Shown piece by piece: positions 1-8,506 of a stretch of DNA of 64,000 nt. Source of the DNA: Sulfurimonas sp. GTDB lineage: Bacteria > Campylobacterota > Campylobacteria > Campylobacterales > Sulfurimonadaceae. The translations under genes were made by a program, and so were the position numbers. The notes beneath the pieces are model-generated. The model saw nothing but the letters and a program-made list of their open reading frames with translations. It was not told the DNA's origin and did no database searches. Each line of letters begins with the position of its first letter. The first letter of the stretch is position 1. Where the stretch lies: contig JAQUFE010000008.1 of assembly GCA_028684815.1 (NCBI GenBank), forward strand, positions 1-64,000, read 5' to 3'.

Positions 1-81
1 AAAAGAAGACATAGTTATTTGGATTATATTTCACCAAATGAGTTTGAAAAAAGATATAATTTGGAGTCTTCAAAAAAGTAG
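1..81 (+). CDS. IS3-family transposase (OrfB), C-terminal end, partial
   Basis: Frame 1 reads KRRHSYLDYISPNEFEKRYN, then six more residues and a TAG stop. The HSYLxYxSPxEFE signature is the extreme C-terminus of IS3-family DDE transposases, after the catalytic glutamate. The enzyme would cut and join the element ends. The 5' part of the gene lies upstream of the window, so completeness and any programmed frameshift with OrfA cannot be judged. The gene is too short to appear in the ORF track. Confidence 0.85.
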   Translation, partial: KRRHSYLDYISPNEFEKRYNLESSKK

Positions 82-121
82 GTTTTTACTGAGTTAGTAA
101 TTGTCTAGTTTATAGGGGACA
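1..121 (+). mobile_element. Right end of an IS3-family insertion sequence
   Basis: Only the 3' end of the element lies in the window. It carries the last codons of an IS3-type transposase (1..81) and about 40 bp of noncoding end. The likely right terminus is near 121, where GTTTATAGGGGACA ends in the usual CA; read inward this gives TGTCCCCTATAAAC, a plausible terminal inverted repeat. The chemotaxis reading frame on the other strand is normal up to about 122 and then runs into element sequence. The exact terminus is inferred because the left end and any target duplication lie outside the window. Confidence 0.75.
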
Positions 122-675
122 TTCCAATTATAAACTTCTTGGATAGCAGTAAGCATAATAGTACGAACTGGACGCACCACTTCTATGCTCTGTGTAAGGT
201 CTTGAAAAAGTATTTCAACTTCTTCACTGTCCTTTGATTTTATAATCTTTTCTACAGTAGCATTAAAGCGTTTGGATTCTGATAGCCATCCTGCATATCC
301 ATCTTTAAACTTTTTCCATTCAACTTTTTCAGCTTCTGATTGCTCAAGTGCTTCGCTAGCTTTTATACCACCTTCTGCACGCTCAAATGCTGCATTGGTC
401 TGCTCTAATGCATTGTTCAATTTTGCTACTCTATCTGGATCGTCTTTTAATCCTCGTACTCTATTTTGTTGAATAATTGCTAACTGGATACCATTTCTAG
501 TTGTCCCTACGTTCATAAGCGAAGGTGTTCGTAAGTTTCCAATCTCATCTACATCTGTTTTCCAATTCACAGTTGCACTATATCCCATCCAACCCAAAAT
601 AGCTAAAGCTATAACTAAAATACCCGTAAGCAACATTAACTTTGTCTGTAAAACCATATTTTCTAACCAATTCAT
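94..675 (-). pseudogene. Methyl-accepting chemotaxis protein, truncated by the IS element
   Basis: The 193-residue product starts with an N-terminal membrane helix (about residues 10-32, LMLLTGILVIALAILGW). A mostly helical periplasmic sensor segment follows, rich in Glu, Lys and Ala, like the four-helix-bundle ligand domains of chemoreceptors. The frame ends in VPYKLDNY, which is encoded by the inserted element, so only about 185 residues are native. The second membrane helix, HAMP domain and cytoplasmic signalling hairpin are missing. The gene lies 26 nt downstream of cheW and is the last gene of the operon. A full receptor is normally over 500 residues, so this remnant should not signal. 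The receptor assignment rests on topology and on the cheW/cheY neighbours. Confidence 0.75.
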
Positions 676-701
676 CTCTATTTTCCTTGTATTTGTTTTT
701 C

Positions 702-1172
702 TTATATCTGTTCAATACCAACTAACTCATCAGCTTCAAAAAGCTTAAGCACATCTAAAATCATCACTACATAATCCTCTATTTGAGCAACTGCACATAT
801 AAAATCCGTATCAATTGAGCTTCCGAATTTCGGAGGTTCACTCAAACTTGATGATTCGATGGAAGAGACCTCTTCGACTCTATCTACGATAAACCCAATA
901 CTAATCTTTTGTACCTCGACGATAATAATAGCCGTGTGCATATCTGACTCTCTATGCTCCATGTTAAAACGAAGTCTTGTATCAACGACTGGTATAATTG
1001 AGCCGCGTAAATTGATTACCCCTCTCATGTATGGTGGGATATTTGGAACCTTTGTTATGCCCATCATTGCGATAATCTCTTTGATTCTATCTATCGCTAT
1101 TCCATATTGTTCATTTCCTATATGAAAGGTGAGATATCTCTCCCTTCTTGACTGTGTTGCATTTTTATCCAT
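702..1172 (-). CDS. cheW: CheW-like chemotaxis coupling protein
   Basis: The 156-residue soluble protein matches a single CheW domain. Recognisable parts are YLTFHIGNEQYGIAI near residue 14, VPNIPPYMRGVINLRGSIIPVVD around 43-65, and a GFIVDRVEEV segment near 95-105. CheW links receptor signalling tips to the kinase CheA. The gene sits between a CheY-like gene (2 nt gap) and the truncated receptor, so this is probably a dedicated coupling protein for that receptor. No cheA is in the window. With the receptor broken, its present role is uncertain. Confidence 0.9.
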   Translation of the reverse strand: MDKNATQSRRERYLTFHIGNEQYGIAIDRIKEIIAMMGITKVPNIPPYMRGVINLRGSIIPVVDTRLRFNMEHRESDMHTAIIIVEVQKISIGFIVDRVEEVSSIESSSLSEPPKFGSSIDTDFICAVAQIEDYVVMILDVLKLFEADELVGIEQI

Positions 1173-1174
1173 GT

Positions 1175-1561
1175 TTAGACTCCTAAGACCATTTGTAGAG
1201 ATTTTATAAGCTTGTTATCACTAAATGGTTTTACCATCCAGCCAGTCACACCTATCTCTTTTCCACTCATTTTCATTTCGTTTGAACTCTCCGTTGTTAA
1301 GATGATAATTGGTTTGTTTTTATATCGCTCATCTGCTTTAATAGCACGCGCAAGATCCAATCCGTTTAACTCAGGCATGTTTACATCGCTAATAAGAAGG
1401 TCAAAATTTTCACTTCCGTTTTGCAATGCTCCTAAAAGTTCCATTGGATTTAGATAGGACTTAAACTCTATAGTTTTAGAGTCTATCATCTCTTCCAAAG
1501 CCAACTCAGCCGTTGCAATAACTGCTCTTGAATCATCAACAATAATTACCCTTTTTGCCAT
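1175..1561 (-). CDS. CheY-like single-domain response regulator
   Basis: The protein is one receiver domain of 128 residues with no output domain. The acidic pair D9/D10, phospho-acceptor D59 (LLISDVNMPELNG), the switch Thr at 89/90 (ILTTES) and K111 (WMVKPFS) are all present, so it should be phosphorylatable. Its place between the large regulator and cheW points to chemotaxis or a related signalling output. It could be CheY itself, but motor binding cannot be read from sequence, so no gene symbol is given. Confidence 0.85.
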   Translation of the reverse strand: MAKRVIIVDDSRAVIATAELALEEMIDSKTIEFKSYLNPMELLGALQNGSENFDLLISDVNMPELNGLDLARAIKADERYKNKPIIILTTESSNEMKMSGKEIGVTGWMVKPFSDNKLIKSLQMVLGV

Positions 1562-1582
1562 TTATCTCTCTCCTTATATTTT

Positions 1583-2986
1583 TTAAAAAAATTCCATACT
1601 ATCTTCATCATCGCCTCTCACTTCTTTATCCCCGATTATTCCCTCTATCTGCATGCATGAACTAAAAAATGAGCTATCAAGATAGTGAATATCTTCCGTA
1701 TCTTGTAGAACAAATATATGTTCTCTCCACGAGGTAAGGTCCTCACCCAAATGCTCAAAAAGCATAATCATTGTTTTTATTTTCGATTTATCTTCACTTA
1801 CAATCTTTGCATTGTCTTTGATAAAAGACCCCAAAGAAGTTAGCGCATAAGCAAGAGCTGTAAATTCAAAAAGGCTATTGATAACACGAACATAGACATA
1901 AAGAACAGCATCAACAAAATGTATTAAGTTTTTTTCACTAGGTTCTACTTCGATCAAGTTAAGCCCTTCCCTCCACTCATCATCAATACTTGAGAGTTCA
2001 AGAATATCATCTAAAATATCACCTACTTCAGCAACATAATCTGATGCACTTGTTTTGTGAATAAAGCTTTGATGCATAAGTTCCTTTTCATTTTCTTTCA
2101 TAACTCTTACTTCTTTTACACTCTGAGTTTTATGTTGACTTTGCATATCTTCTACTGGTGCATTTTTTATTTGTACCTGTGTCGGTATTTCTTGGACAAC
2201 TATCTCTTCCTCCTCCTTTGGCTTACTTAATCTTGCACAAAATATATTTTCTAAAATGATTACATCTGTTCCAAATTCACTAAGCATATCTAAGGTTTTT
2301 TGCTCTAAAGTTATTGCTTTATCAAACTTAATTGTGATGTAAAACTCTTCATAGCTCTCTTCGACAATAATAGTCAATGTCTTGCCGTTTCTAGTTCCTT
2401 CAATCATAAGCTTATAAAATAGTTTAATAACTTTGTCAAACTTACTAGAGAGTGTTGTGAATTTACTTTTATATCTGTCAAAGAGCCACAAGCCAAACTC
2501 CATCATCGTATCTGTATTGACTATGTCAAAGATGGTTTTGTAGGAAGGAATATCCGAGTTAAATGGGTTTAGTATAATTTTTTTCGTTTTCTCTTTAAAA
2601 TTACTTAATCCTAAATGAAATGCTAAAACAACGTTTTGAAGTTCAAAACGAATCAGTTCCTTGTTGATAGGTTTATGAACATATACATCGATGCCTATCG
2701 CTCTCATCTTATCTTCAACACTAGAATCAAAAACGCCTGTTACTATCATTATAATGATTTGAGGATATCTTTCTTTTATAATTTGAGATGCTTCAATACC
2801 ATCCATTTTTGGCATCATAATATCCATCAAAATAATATGAGGACGCCACGACTCTGTAATCTCGACAGTTTCAAGACCATCAGCAGCATCTTTTAACTCA
2901 AAATAATTTAAATTTATACATGTTTCTCTTAAAACTAAACGATCGTATTCATCGTCATCAGCTATAAGAAGTCTTAATTTCTCCAT
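1583..2986 (-). CDS. Response regulator with long C-terminal helical region
   Basis: The first 120 residues form a receiver domain: acidic cluster at 10-12, phospho-Asp near 55 (IILMDIMMPKMDG) and a KP pair near 106. Residues about 140-270 (IEGTRNGKTLTIIVEE and following) may be a degenerate ATPase-like or novel fold. After a polar linker at about 270-310 comes an acidic, mostly helical domain to residue 467. No DNA-binding domain is visible. It is the first gene of the regulator-cheY-cheW-receptor operon, with 21 nt to the next gene. The output domain is not recognised; it could be a phosphotransfer-like or protein-binding module. Confidence 0.7.
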   Translation of the reverse strand: MEKLRLLIADDDEYDRLVLRETCINLNYFELKDAADGLETVEITESWRPHIILMDIMMPKMDGIEASQIIKERYPQIIIMIVTGVFDSSVEDKMRAIGIDVYVHKPINKELIRFELQNVVLAFHLGLSNFKEKTKKIILNPFNSDIPSYKTIFDIVNTDTMMEFGLWLFDRYKSKFTTLSSKFDKVIKLFYKLMIEGTRNGKTLTIIVEESYEEFYITIKFDKAITLEQKTLDMLSEFGTDVIILENIFCARLSKPKEEEEIVVQEIPTQVQIKNAPVEDMQSQHKTQSVKEVRVMKENEKELMHQSFIHKTSASDYVAEVGDILDDILELSSIDDEWREGLNLIEVEPSEKNLIHFVDAVLYVYVRVINSLFEFTALAYALTSLGSFIKDNAKIVSEDKSKIKTMIMLFEHLGEDLTSWREHIFVLQDTEDIHYLDSSFFSSCMQIEGIIGDKEVRGDDEDSMEFF

Positions 2987-3097
2987 TTATCAACTCTTTA
3001 TTAATATGTTAGTTGTAGTATTAAATCAAATAAGGATGCAAAAAGAATGCAAAAAAGAACTAGTTTAGGTAAAATATATTTATATTTTTAAAAATGG

Positions 3098-4363
3098 ATG
3101 ATTATGAACTCTATAACACTAAGCTCAAAAACGCTGCACGACATTCACAATAGTTTAAATATTATTTTGGGGTATTCACAAATGCTTCAAGATAAGGAAG
3201 GCTTATGCGAAGAGCAAAAAAAAATGGCTATTTCCATAGAGAAGGAGACTTCCAATATAGCCACTTTTTTATCTTCAAAAAAAGACGAAAATAGAGGAGA
3301 TTTTACACAACAAAATTTTCAACCAAGAGAAGTACATAAAGACTCACTAAGTTCAAAAATAGTTATTATTGATGATAAAAAAGAAAATCTATCTCTGTTT
3401 AGTCATATGCTTACTCCATACAAATACGATATAAAAGTTGCATCAAATGGAGAAGATGGGTTAAAAATCATAAAAAAATTTCATCCTGAGTTAATTTTAC
3501 TTGATGTCATAATGCCTAAAATGGATGGATACAAGGTTCTAAGAAAACTAAAGCAAGATAAATCTACTAAAGATATTCCAGTAATTTTTTTAACAGCAAA
3601 AGACAGTACAGAGGATGTCATAAAAGGATTTAAAGTAGGTGCAGCAGATTACATAGCAAAACCATTTCATCCAAAAGAGCTTATTGCTAGAATTCAGGCA
3701 CATCTACAAAAAGCAAGGCTTTATACAAATTTAAAAAAAGTTATGGAAGAGTTATTTCATGAACTCCATACACCTCTTAGCATAATAAATTCAGCTATGC
3801 AGATGCAAGAGTTAGAATATAAAAGATCGGACTATACACAAATGTCTCTTGCTGCATGTAAAACCCTGCAAAATATCTATGATGATCTCTACTACTCAAT
3901 CAGCTATTATGATAAAATAAGAGAAAAAAAAGTATTTGACTTTAGTGCGCTTTTACATCAAAGAGTTAAATACTTCAGCTTAGTCGCACATAGCCGCTCT
4001 TTAATATTTAAAATAAATGTTGCACAACAGATATCTCTCTGGCTCAATCAAGAGGAGATGGAAAGAGTGTTAGATAACCTTATTTCAAATGCTATTAAAT
4101 ACACAAAGGAGAATGGCAACATATTTATATCTACCACCCAAAAAGAAGAAAAATTGGTATTTTTGATTTGTAATCAGTCATTTAAAGAGATAGATACTAA
4201 AAATATATTTCAAAAATACCATCGTCAACAAAAGGAGATTTTTGGACTTGGCATTGGTCTTGATCTTGTTAAGTTAATATGTCAAAAGAACAATCTTGAT
4301 ATTGTGGCTAGGACTAACAATAATTTATTTTGTATAGAAATGGAGTTACCTAAAATAAAATGA
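3098..4363 (+). CDS. Hybrid sensor histidine kinase with a central receiver domain
   Basis: This 421-residue protein has no membrane segment. Residues 12-30 (TLHDIHNSLNIILGYSQML) resemble a dimerisation/H-box helix. Residues 86-205 are a receiver domain with D92/D93, phospho-Asp D136 (LLDVIMPKMDG), T166 and K188. A second H-box, FHELHTPLSII, puts the probable phospho-His at 221. The ATPase domain follows with an N-box (LDNLISNAIKYT) and a G-box (GLGIGLDLV). An alternative start is the ATG at 3104, two codons in. The stop overlaps the next regulator by 4 nt, so the two form a pair. The input signal is unknown and is probably sensed in the cytoplasm. Confidence 0.85.
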   Translation: MIMNSITLSSKTLHDIHNSLNIILGYSQMLQDKEGLCEEQKKMAISIEKETSNIATFLSSKKDENRGDFTQQNFQPREVHKDSLSSKIVIIDDKKENLSLFSHMLTPYKYDIKVASNGEDGLKIIKKFHPELILLDVIMPKMDGYKVLRKLKQDKSTKDIPVIFLTAKDSTEDVIKGFKVGAADYIAKPFHPKELIARIQAHLQKARLYTNLKKVMEELFHELHTPLSIINSAMQMQELEYKRSDYTQMSLAACKTLQNIYDDLYYSISYYDKIREKKVFDFSALLHQRVKYFSLVAHSRSLIFKINVAQQISLWLNQEEMERVLDNLISNAIKYTKENGNIFISTTQKEEKLVFLICNQSFKEIDTKNIFQKYHRQQKEIFGLGIGLDLVKLICQKNNLDIVARTNNNLFCIEMELPKIK

Positions 4364-5025
4364 AAATACTACTAATGGAAGATGAGTTGCATCTAAGGCA
4401 AAATATCAAAAAATTTTTAAATATTAAAGGGTATTTTGTAGATGATTTTGTAGATGGTGAGCAGTTGCTAAGAGAAGCTAATCTTCATGACTATGACTGC
4501 ATTATATTAGATATCAACACTCCTAAAATTAATGGATTTGAAGTTCTTAAATATATTAGAGAAAACAATATTTCGACACAGACAATTTTTATAAGTGTAT
4601 TAACAGATGTGCAAAAAGTCCTCAAAGCTTTTGAGCTTGGAGCCGCTGACTACCTTAGAAAACCTTTCGATTTTGCTGAACTTGAAGTGAGGATGTTGCA
4701 AACAATTCCAAAAAATTTCATCAATAATTATGTCTATCTTGATGATAACTACAAATATGACTTAAAAAATCGTACACTCTTTAGAAATGAAACCCCTTCC
4801 AAGCTCACTACAACACAAAAAAGACTCTTATATATCTTGATAAAAAATCAAAATACATTAGTCACATTTGACACCTTAAGGGAGTATGTTTGGGATGACA
4901 AAGAGATCTCACATAGTACGATTTTATCTACTATGAGAGATTTAAAGAAAACTTTGCCCAACTCTTTTATCCAAAATATCAGGGGAGAGGGTTATATAGG
5001 TGTTGTACCAGTTGAATATACTTGA
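4360..5025 (+). CDS. OmpR/PhoB-type response regulator
   Basis: The 221-residue protein has an N-terminal receiver domain with E7/D8, phospho-Asp D51 (CIILDINTPKING) and K101 (LRKPF). A winged-helix DNA-binding domain follows at about 125-221, with LTTTQKRLLYILIKN, SHSTILSTMRDLKK and a wing ending IRGEGYIG. It should be a transcription factor controlled by the kinase immediately upstream, whose stop codon overlaps its start (ATGA). Targets cannot be read from the sequence. The 142 bases after it show no obvious gene before the first family A repeat. Confidence 0.9.
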   Translation: MKILLMEDELHLRQNIKKFLNIKGYFVDDFVDGEQLLREANLHDYDCIILDINTPKINGFEVLKYIRENNISTQTIFISVLTDVQKVLKAFELGAADYLRKPFDFAELEVRMLQTIPKNFINNYVYLDDNYKYDLKNRTLFRNETPSKLTTTQKRLLYILIKNQNTLVTFDTLREYVWDDKEISHSTILSTMRDLKKTLPNSFIQNIRGEGYIGVVPVEYT

Positions 5026-5167
5026 AAAATCATTCTTCTTTACTAACATAGCTCGAATTTTAATATACAAAGCATTCAAATTATCCATTAAATATTGAAC
5101 TTACTTATATATTAACTATTTTTATGTTAGTCTGAATATCTAAAAGTAACATCGTGCAGTAACAATA

Positions 5168-5284
5168 ATTGAGTCTTCTGAACAATTATGAAATTAGATC
5201 CTCAGTCAAGTTCATGATGACGCATGTCCCGTCATTTCGTGCTTGACACGAAATCTAGTTTACAAATTAATCAGAGGGTTCAAT
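5168..5284 (+). repeat. Family A inverted-terminus hairpin repeat, copy 1
   Basis: The copy starts with ATTGAGTCTTCTGAACAATT and ends with TTAATCAGAGGGTTCAAT, which are imperfect inverted repeats. Inside are two stem-loops, a degenerate GATCCT..TTCATGATGACG hairpin and ATTTCGTG-CTTG-ACACGAAAT. It fills most of the gap between the response regulator and proB. Together with the AT-rich sequence at 5026-5167, nothing else gene-like is seen in this gap. Confidence 0.85.
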
Positions 5285-5326
5285 TGCCATTTACACAGTT
5301 TAAATTTTTACATAAAGAGGAAAAAA

Positions 5327-6106
5327 ATGAAAAGAATAGTTATTAAAGTTGGAAGTAGTGTTTTAACAGAAACAACAAATATAGCAGAAGAGAGAATGTT
5401 GCATCTTGTCTCTTTAATCACTGAAGCTAGAAAAAAATACGAAGTAGTCCTCGTCACATCTGGTGCAGTATCGGCTGGATATACAGCGGTAAAGTTAAAC
5501 AGAACTATACCCACAAGTAAAAAGGTTTTAGCATCTGTTGGACAGTCTATTCTTATGAGTTCTTATAAAAATATGTTTGATATTTATGATGTAACTATTT
5601 CTCAAATACTCTTAACAGAAGAGGATTTTGATTCAAAAGTACATACTAGAATTTTTCAAGATATCATAGAGAGAACATTTAAGCATGATATTTTACCTAT
5701 TGTTAATGAAAACGACATCTCAACAACCCCAGATCAACTCTTTGGAGACAATGATCAACTATCGGCTCATGTTGCTTACTATACAGGAGCAGATTTACTT
5801 ATAATACTGAGTGATATTGATGGTTATTACGATTCTAACCCTAAAGATAATCCTAAGGCAAAAATAAGAAAGTTTGTAACGGAGTTAAATGTAGAGGAGC
5901 TAAATCAAGAGCATACTCCAAACTCTCAATTTGCAACAGGCGGAATCGTAACAAAACTAAAAGCGGCCGAGTACCTTATGGATAACGGCAGAGAGATGTT
6001 TTTGTGTAATGGCTATGATTTAACCACTGCTAGAGAGTTTTTGATAGATGGCGTGCACAATAAAGGCACTCTCTTTACTAAGAAAAAAGATATAACACAA
6101 GATTAG
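5327..6106 (+). CDS. proB: Glutamate 5-kinase (short form)
   Basis: ProB phosphorylates L-glutamate with ATP, the first step of proline synthesis. The protein begins MKRIVIKVGSSVLTE, the amino-acid kinase phosphate-binding loop, and also shows VLVTSGAVSAG, PIVNENDIS and LIILSDIDGYYDSNP. It has 259 residues and ends after the kinase domain, with no C-terminal PUA domain. The ORF track begins 28 codons earlier, but ATG 5327 is chosen because AAAGAGG lies 7 nt upstream and the family starts there; the extra codons come from the repeat. It appears to be transcribed alone. Confidence 0.92.
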   Translation: MKRIVIKVGSSVLTETTNIAEERMLHLVSLITEARKKYEVVLVTSGAVSAGYTAVKLNRTIPTSKKVLASVGQSILMSSYKNMFDIYDVTISQILLTEEDFDSKVHTRIFQDIIERTFKHDILPIVNENDISTTPDQLFGDNDQLSAHVAYYTGADLLIILSDIDGYYDSNPKDNPKAKIRKFVTELNVEELNQEHTPNSQFATGGIVTKLKAAEYLMDNGREMFLCNGYDLTTAREFLIDGVHNKGTLFTKKKDITQD

Positions 6107-6170
6107 TTTTTTTGCCCTGAGGGAACGCGTTTAAAGTTTTATGTCAGCTACAATCTCTAACACAACTCTT

Positions 6171-6192
6171 CACTTCTAAATATTTAGAAGTG
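6171..6192. terminator. Probable bidirectional terminator hairpin
   Basis: CACTTCTAAA-TA-TTTAGAAGTG is a perfect 10-bp inverted repeat. It lies between the convergent proB and EF-hand-like genes and overlaps the stop codon of the latter at 6176. The T-run is weak, so termination is inferred from symmetry and position. Confidence 0.5.
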
Positions 6193-7315
6193 ATATCATT
6201 TGAGTAAGTAAAACCCCTATTTGTGCTTGAATAGAAGCCTTTTCACTCTCTTTTGCATGAGAGAGTTTTGCTTCAAGAATCTTTATCTTCTTTTGTAGTT
6301 GAGTCATGATATCATCATCTTCACCCTCATCTTGTAGTATATTTTGATTGTCTGCATAGATTTGTTTCACATCTAGTAGAGAAGATTTTTTTTGGAAAAT
6401 CTCAAGAGTATTTAAATTTTCCAGAGTTTTAGTTGCCATATCAATATGAGAGATAATCCCTGCTTTGCCACTCTTAAAAAGGACGATGCCACTCTTTCTC
6501 ATCTCACCTAAAAGCTCATTTGAACTAGACTTAAAGCTAAAAGGAGTCTGAGTATTTCCTAAAAAAATAGCTCCGATACCTACTTCACCTAAAGCCAATA
6601 ACTCATCCTTGTCATCTGTTTTTTGCCAAATTCTAAGTTTATCAAATATCTTATCATTCGCATCTATCCAGCCGTTATTGTCATCATCATATTTGCTCAA
6701 ATCTGCAAAGCCATCACCACTCTTCGTACCAAAAAGCTCGCTACCATCATCTATAATACCGTTGTTATTTTTGTCAAGTGCTAAAAAACCACTTCCCTCT
6801 TTTAGCAGTGATATCTGATCTCTCCTACCATCGCTATCTATATCAAATGAAAATTTATTAGAACCTAAACTTGGCATAAGTCCATCGAGAGAGATAATTA
6901 AAGGATCTTTTAGAGACTTGCTTACTAACTCAGCACTTATCTGAGTTGTTTGAACAAAGCTCCTTGAGAGGAACAAATCCATAGAGATATCTATCTCTCT
7001 GCCATCTGCTACAACTTTTGCATCTACTGTGAAGTTTAAAGCCTGTGACTCCATAAATGTACTGCTTATTATAAATCTGTCTTTAACAATCTTAGCAGAC
7101 TCTGAGTTGATATTTTTCAAAATCGCTTTAGATAGTTCTATGGAGAGCTCTTTATTTGTGTCTATATTTTGAATATCTTGTTTGATAGCAGATACACTCG
7201 CAGAATTACCATTTTCAAAAGTTTGTGTATCCTTCTTGATATCAGCTTGAGTCGATTGATGCCAAAGATTGTAAAATTGCGCATTCATTTGCACAGAATA
7301 ACTATCTATTCTCAT
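6176..7315 (-). CDS. EF-hand/dockerin-like calcium-binding protein, function unknown
   Basis: This 379-residue protein has no signal peptide or membrane helix. Its core (about 170-240) holds a row of Asp-rich loops: FDIDSDGRRDQI, ALDKNNNGIIDDGSELFG and DLSKYDDDNNGWIDANDKIF. These look like the EF-hand-type DxDxDG loops found in dockerins and large bacterial surface proteins. The SELFG followed by DGFADL pattern recurs in uncharacterised calcium-binding proteins. Residues 310-379 are charged and probably coiled-coil. It lies alone, divergent from tRNA-Gln. Calcium binding is likely from the motifs; the cellular role is not recognised. Confidence 0.65.
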   Translation of the reverse strand: MRIDSYSVQMNAQFYNLWHQSTQADIKKDTQTFENGNSASVSAIKQDIQNIDTNKELSIELSKAILKNINSESAKIVKDRFIISSTFMESQALNFTVDAKVVADGREIDISMDLFLSRSFVQTTQISAELVSKSLKDPLIISLDGLMPSLGSNKFSFDIDSDGRRDQISLLKEGSGFLALDKNNNGIIDDGSELFGTKSGDGFADLSKYDDDNNGWIDANDKIFDKLRIWQKTDDKDELLALGEVGIGAIFLGNTQTPFSFKSSSNELLGEMRKSGIVLFKSGKAGIISHIDMATKTLENLNTLEIFQKKSSLLDVKQIYADNQNILQDEGEDDDIMTQLQKKIKILEAKLSHAKESEKASIQAQIGVLLTQMISLLNI

Positions 7316-7465
7316 GCTACTCTCCTTAATATTTATGAGTATATTATCGGCTAGAAGAGTAAACCCTTAAAAAAACCATATATCTATCATGCATTTTAAC
7401 CTTAAATATCCTCTACTTTTAGTCAATTCTAAGTTTCGTATGATAGAATTTTGCCATCATTTTAT

Positions 7466-7540
7466 TGGGGTATCGCCAAGCGGTAAGGCCGTGGCTTTTG
7501 GTGCCACTACTCGGGGGTTCGAATCCCTCTACCCCATCCA
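7466..7540 (+). tRNA. tRNA-Gln (anticodon TTG)
   Basis: A cloverleaf folds with acceptor arms TGGGGTA and TACCCCA and anticodon stem GTGGC/GCCAC around the loop TTTTGGT. The T-arm is GGGGGTTCGAATCCCTC. CCA is encoded. The TTG anticodon reads CAA/CAG glutamine codons. Many Campylobacterota charge this tRNA through Glu-tRNA and the GatCAB amidotransferase. Confidence 0.96.
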
Positions 7541-7635
7541 CAACACTTCAACAATCATAAACATTTTCTTAAAAATTAACCACTTCAACAATCAAAATAG
7601 TGTAATATGCTTTTTACTAAATTATTGGACTATAT

Positions 7636-8370
7636 ATGGATTTCTCACACTTAGACAGACTCAAAGCCAAGCTAGATGCGCACAGACCACTCTCACAAGA
7701 GATGCTAAGCAATCTTCATGAAGATTTAGTTCTTAGATGGACTTTTAACTCTAATGCTATTGAGGGAAACACTCTTACACTCCAAGAAACTAAAGTCGTC
7801 CTAGAGGGAATAACTGTTGGCGGTAAAAACCTGCGAGAGCATTTTGAGGCTATAAATCACAAGGAAGCAATTTTTTACGTAGAAGAACTTACTACAAAAA
7901 ATGAACTTCTTTGTGAGCATGACATCAAGTCCATCCACTCACTCATCTTAAAAAATATTGACGATAAAAATGCGGGTAAATATCGTGATATAAATGTTCT
8001 TATAAGTGGAGCTGAACATAAACCACCTCAAGCACTTGAAGTAAGTGCTAAGATGCAAGAGTTTATATCTTGGTACAAAAAAGAGCATACAAATCTTCAC
8101 CCTGTAGAGTTAGCAGCTAGAGTTCATGTTGATTTTGTAGCCATCCACCCTTTTGTAGATGGCAATGGCAGAACATCAAGACTTCTTTTAAACCTTGAAC
8201 TTATAAAGCACGGTTTCCCCCCTGCTATTATAAAAGTAGAAAATAGACTAGCCTACTATAAAGCTCTTGACATAGCACACACTACACAAAACTACGAACC
8301 TTTTTTAGAACTAGTTTCTCAGGTTTGCGTTGAGAGCTTTGAGCCTTACTTTTATCTACTTGGGCTATAA
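7636..8370 (+). CDS. Fic domain protein (probable AMP transferase)
   Basis: Fic proteins usually transfer AMP from ATP to a hydroxyl on a target protein. The catalytic motif HPFVDGNGRTSR is at residues 171-182 with the active His at 171. An N-terminal inhibitory-type motif, SNAIEGN, is at 39-45, with the Glu that can block ATP gamma-phosphate binding, so the enzyme is probably self-restrained. The flap region is near 118-130. At 244 residues it is a compact version without a C-terminal winged helix. No antitoxin gene lies beside it. It is different from the second Fic protein at 44.9 kb. Confidence 0.85.
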   Translation: MDFSHLDRLKAKLDAHRPLSQEMLSNLHEDLVLRWTFNSNAIEGNTLTLQETKVVLEGITVGGKNLREHFEAINHKEAIFYVEELTTKNELLCEHDIKSIHSLILKNIDDKNAGKYRDINVLISGAEHKPPQALEVSAKMQEFISWYKKEHTNLHPVELAARVHVDFVAIHPFVDGNGRTSRLLLNLELIKHGFPPAIIKVENRLAYYKALDIAHTTQNYEPFLELVSQVCVESFEPYFYLLGL

Positions 8371-8371
8371 T
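8366..8371 (+). promoter_or_regulatory. Candidate -10 box for the small membrane ORF
   Basis: TATAAT overlaps the stop codon of the fic gene and lies 31 nt before the ATG of the 33-residue ORF. No clear -35 is seen, which is common in Campylobacterota. Confidence 0.4.
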
Positions 8372-8402
8372 TGACAAATCAAAAATTATTTAAAGGTAAA
8401 AC

Positions 8403-8504
8403 ATGGAAGATCTCGATGGAGCAACCATAATAGTTAGATCTCTAGTTCTTATAGTGATACTAGTAATCTTTTTCTTTGTTCTAAAGAGTAAGAAAAAAGA
8501 CTAA
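8403..8504 (+). CDS. Small membrane protein (33 aa), unknown
   Basis: The frame reads MEDLDGATIIVRSLVLIVIL, continues as a hydrophobic helix and ends in the basic tail KSKKKD. A single membrane helix spans about residues 9-27, flanked by acidic N-terminal and basic C-terminal ends, which predicts a cytoplasmic C-terminus. AAAGG lies 6 nt before the ATG, and a TATAAT box lies just upstream. It is below the ORF-track cutoff. No family is recognised. Confidence 0.55.
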   Translation: MEDLDGATIIVRSLVLIVILVIFFFVLKSKKKD

Positions 8505-8506
8505 AC

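Noticed and set aside
5243-5326. Extended N-terminus of ProB
   Set aside because: The 28 extra codons come from the end of a family A repeat, and ATG 5327 has a clear Shine-Dalgarno.
7389-7721. 110-aa plus-strand ORF
   Set aside because: It runs through tRNA-Gln and into the fic gene in another frame; its middle translates the tRNA.
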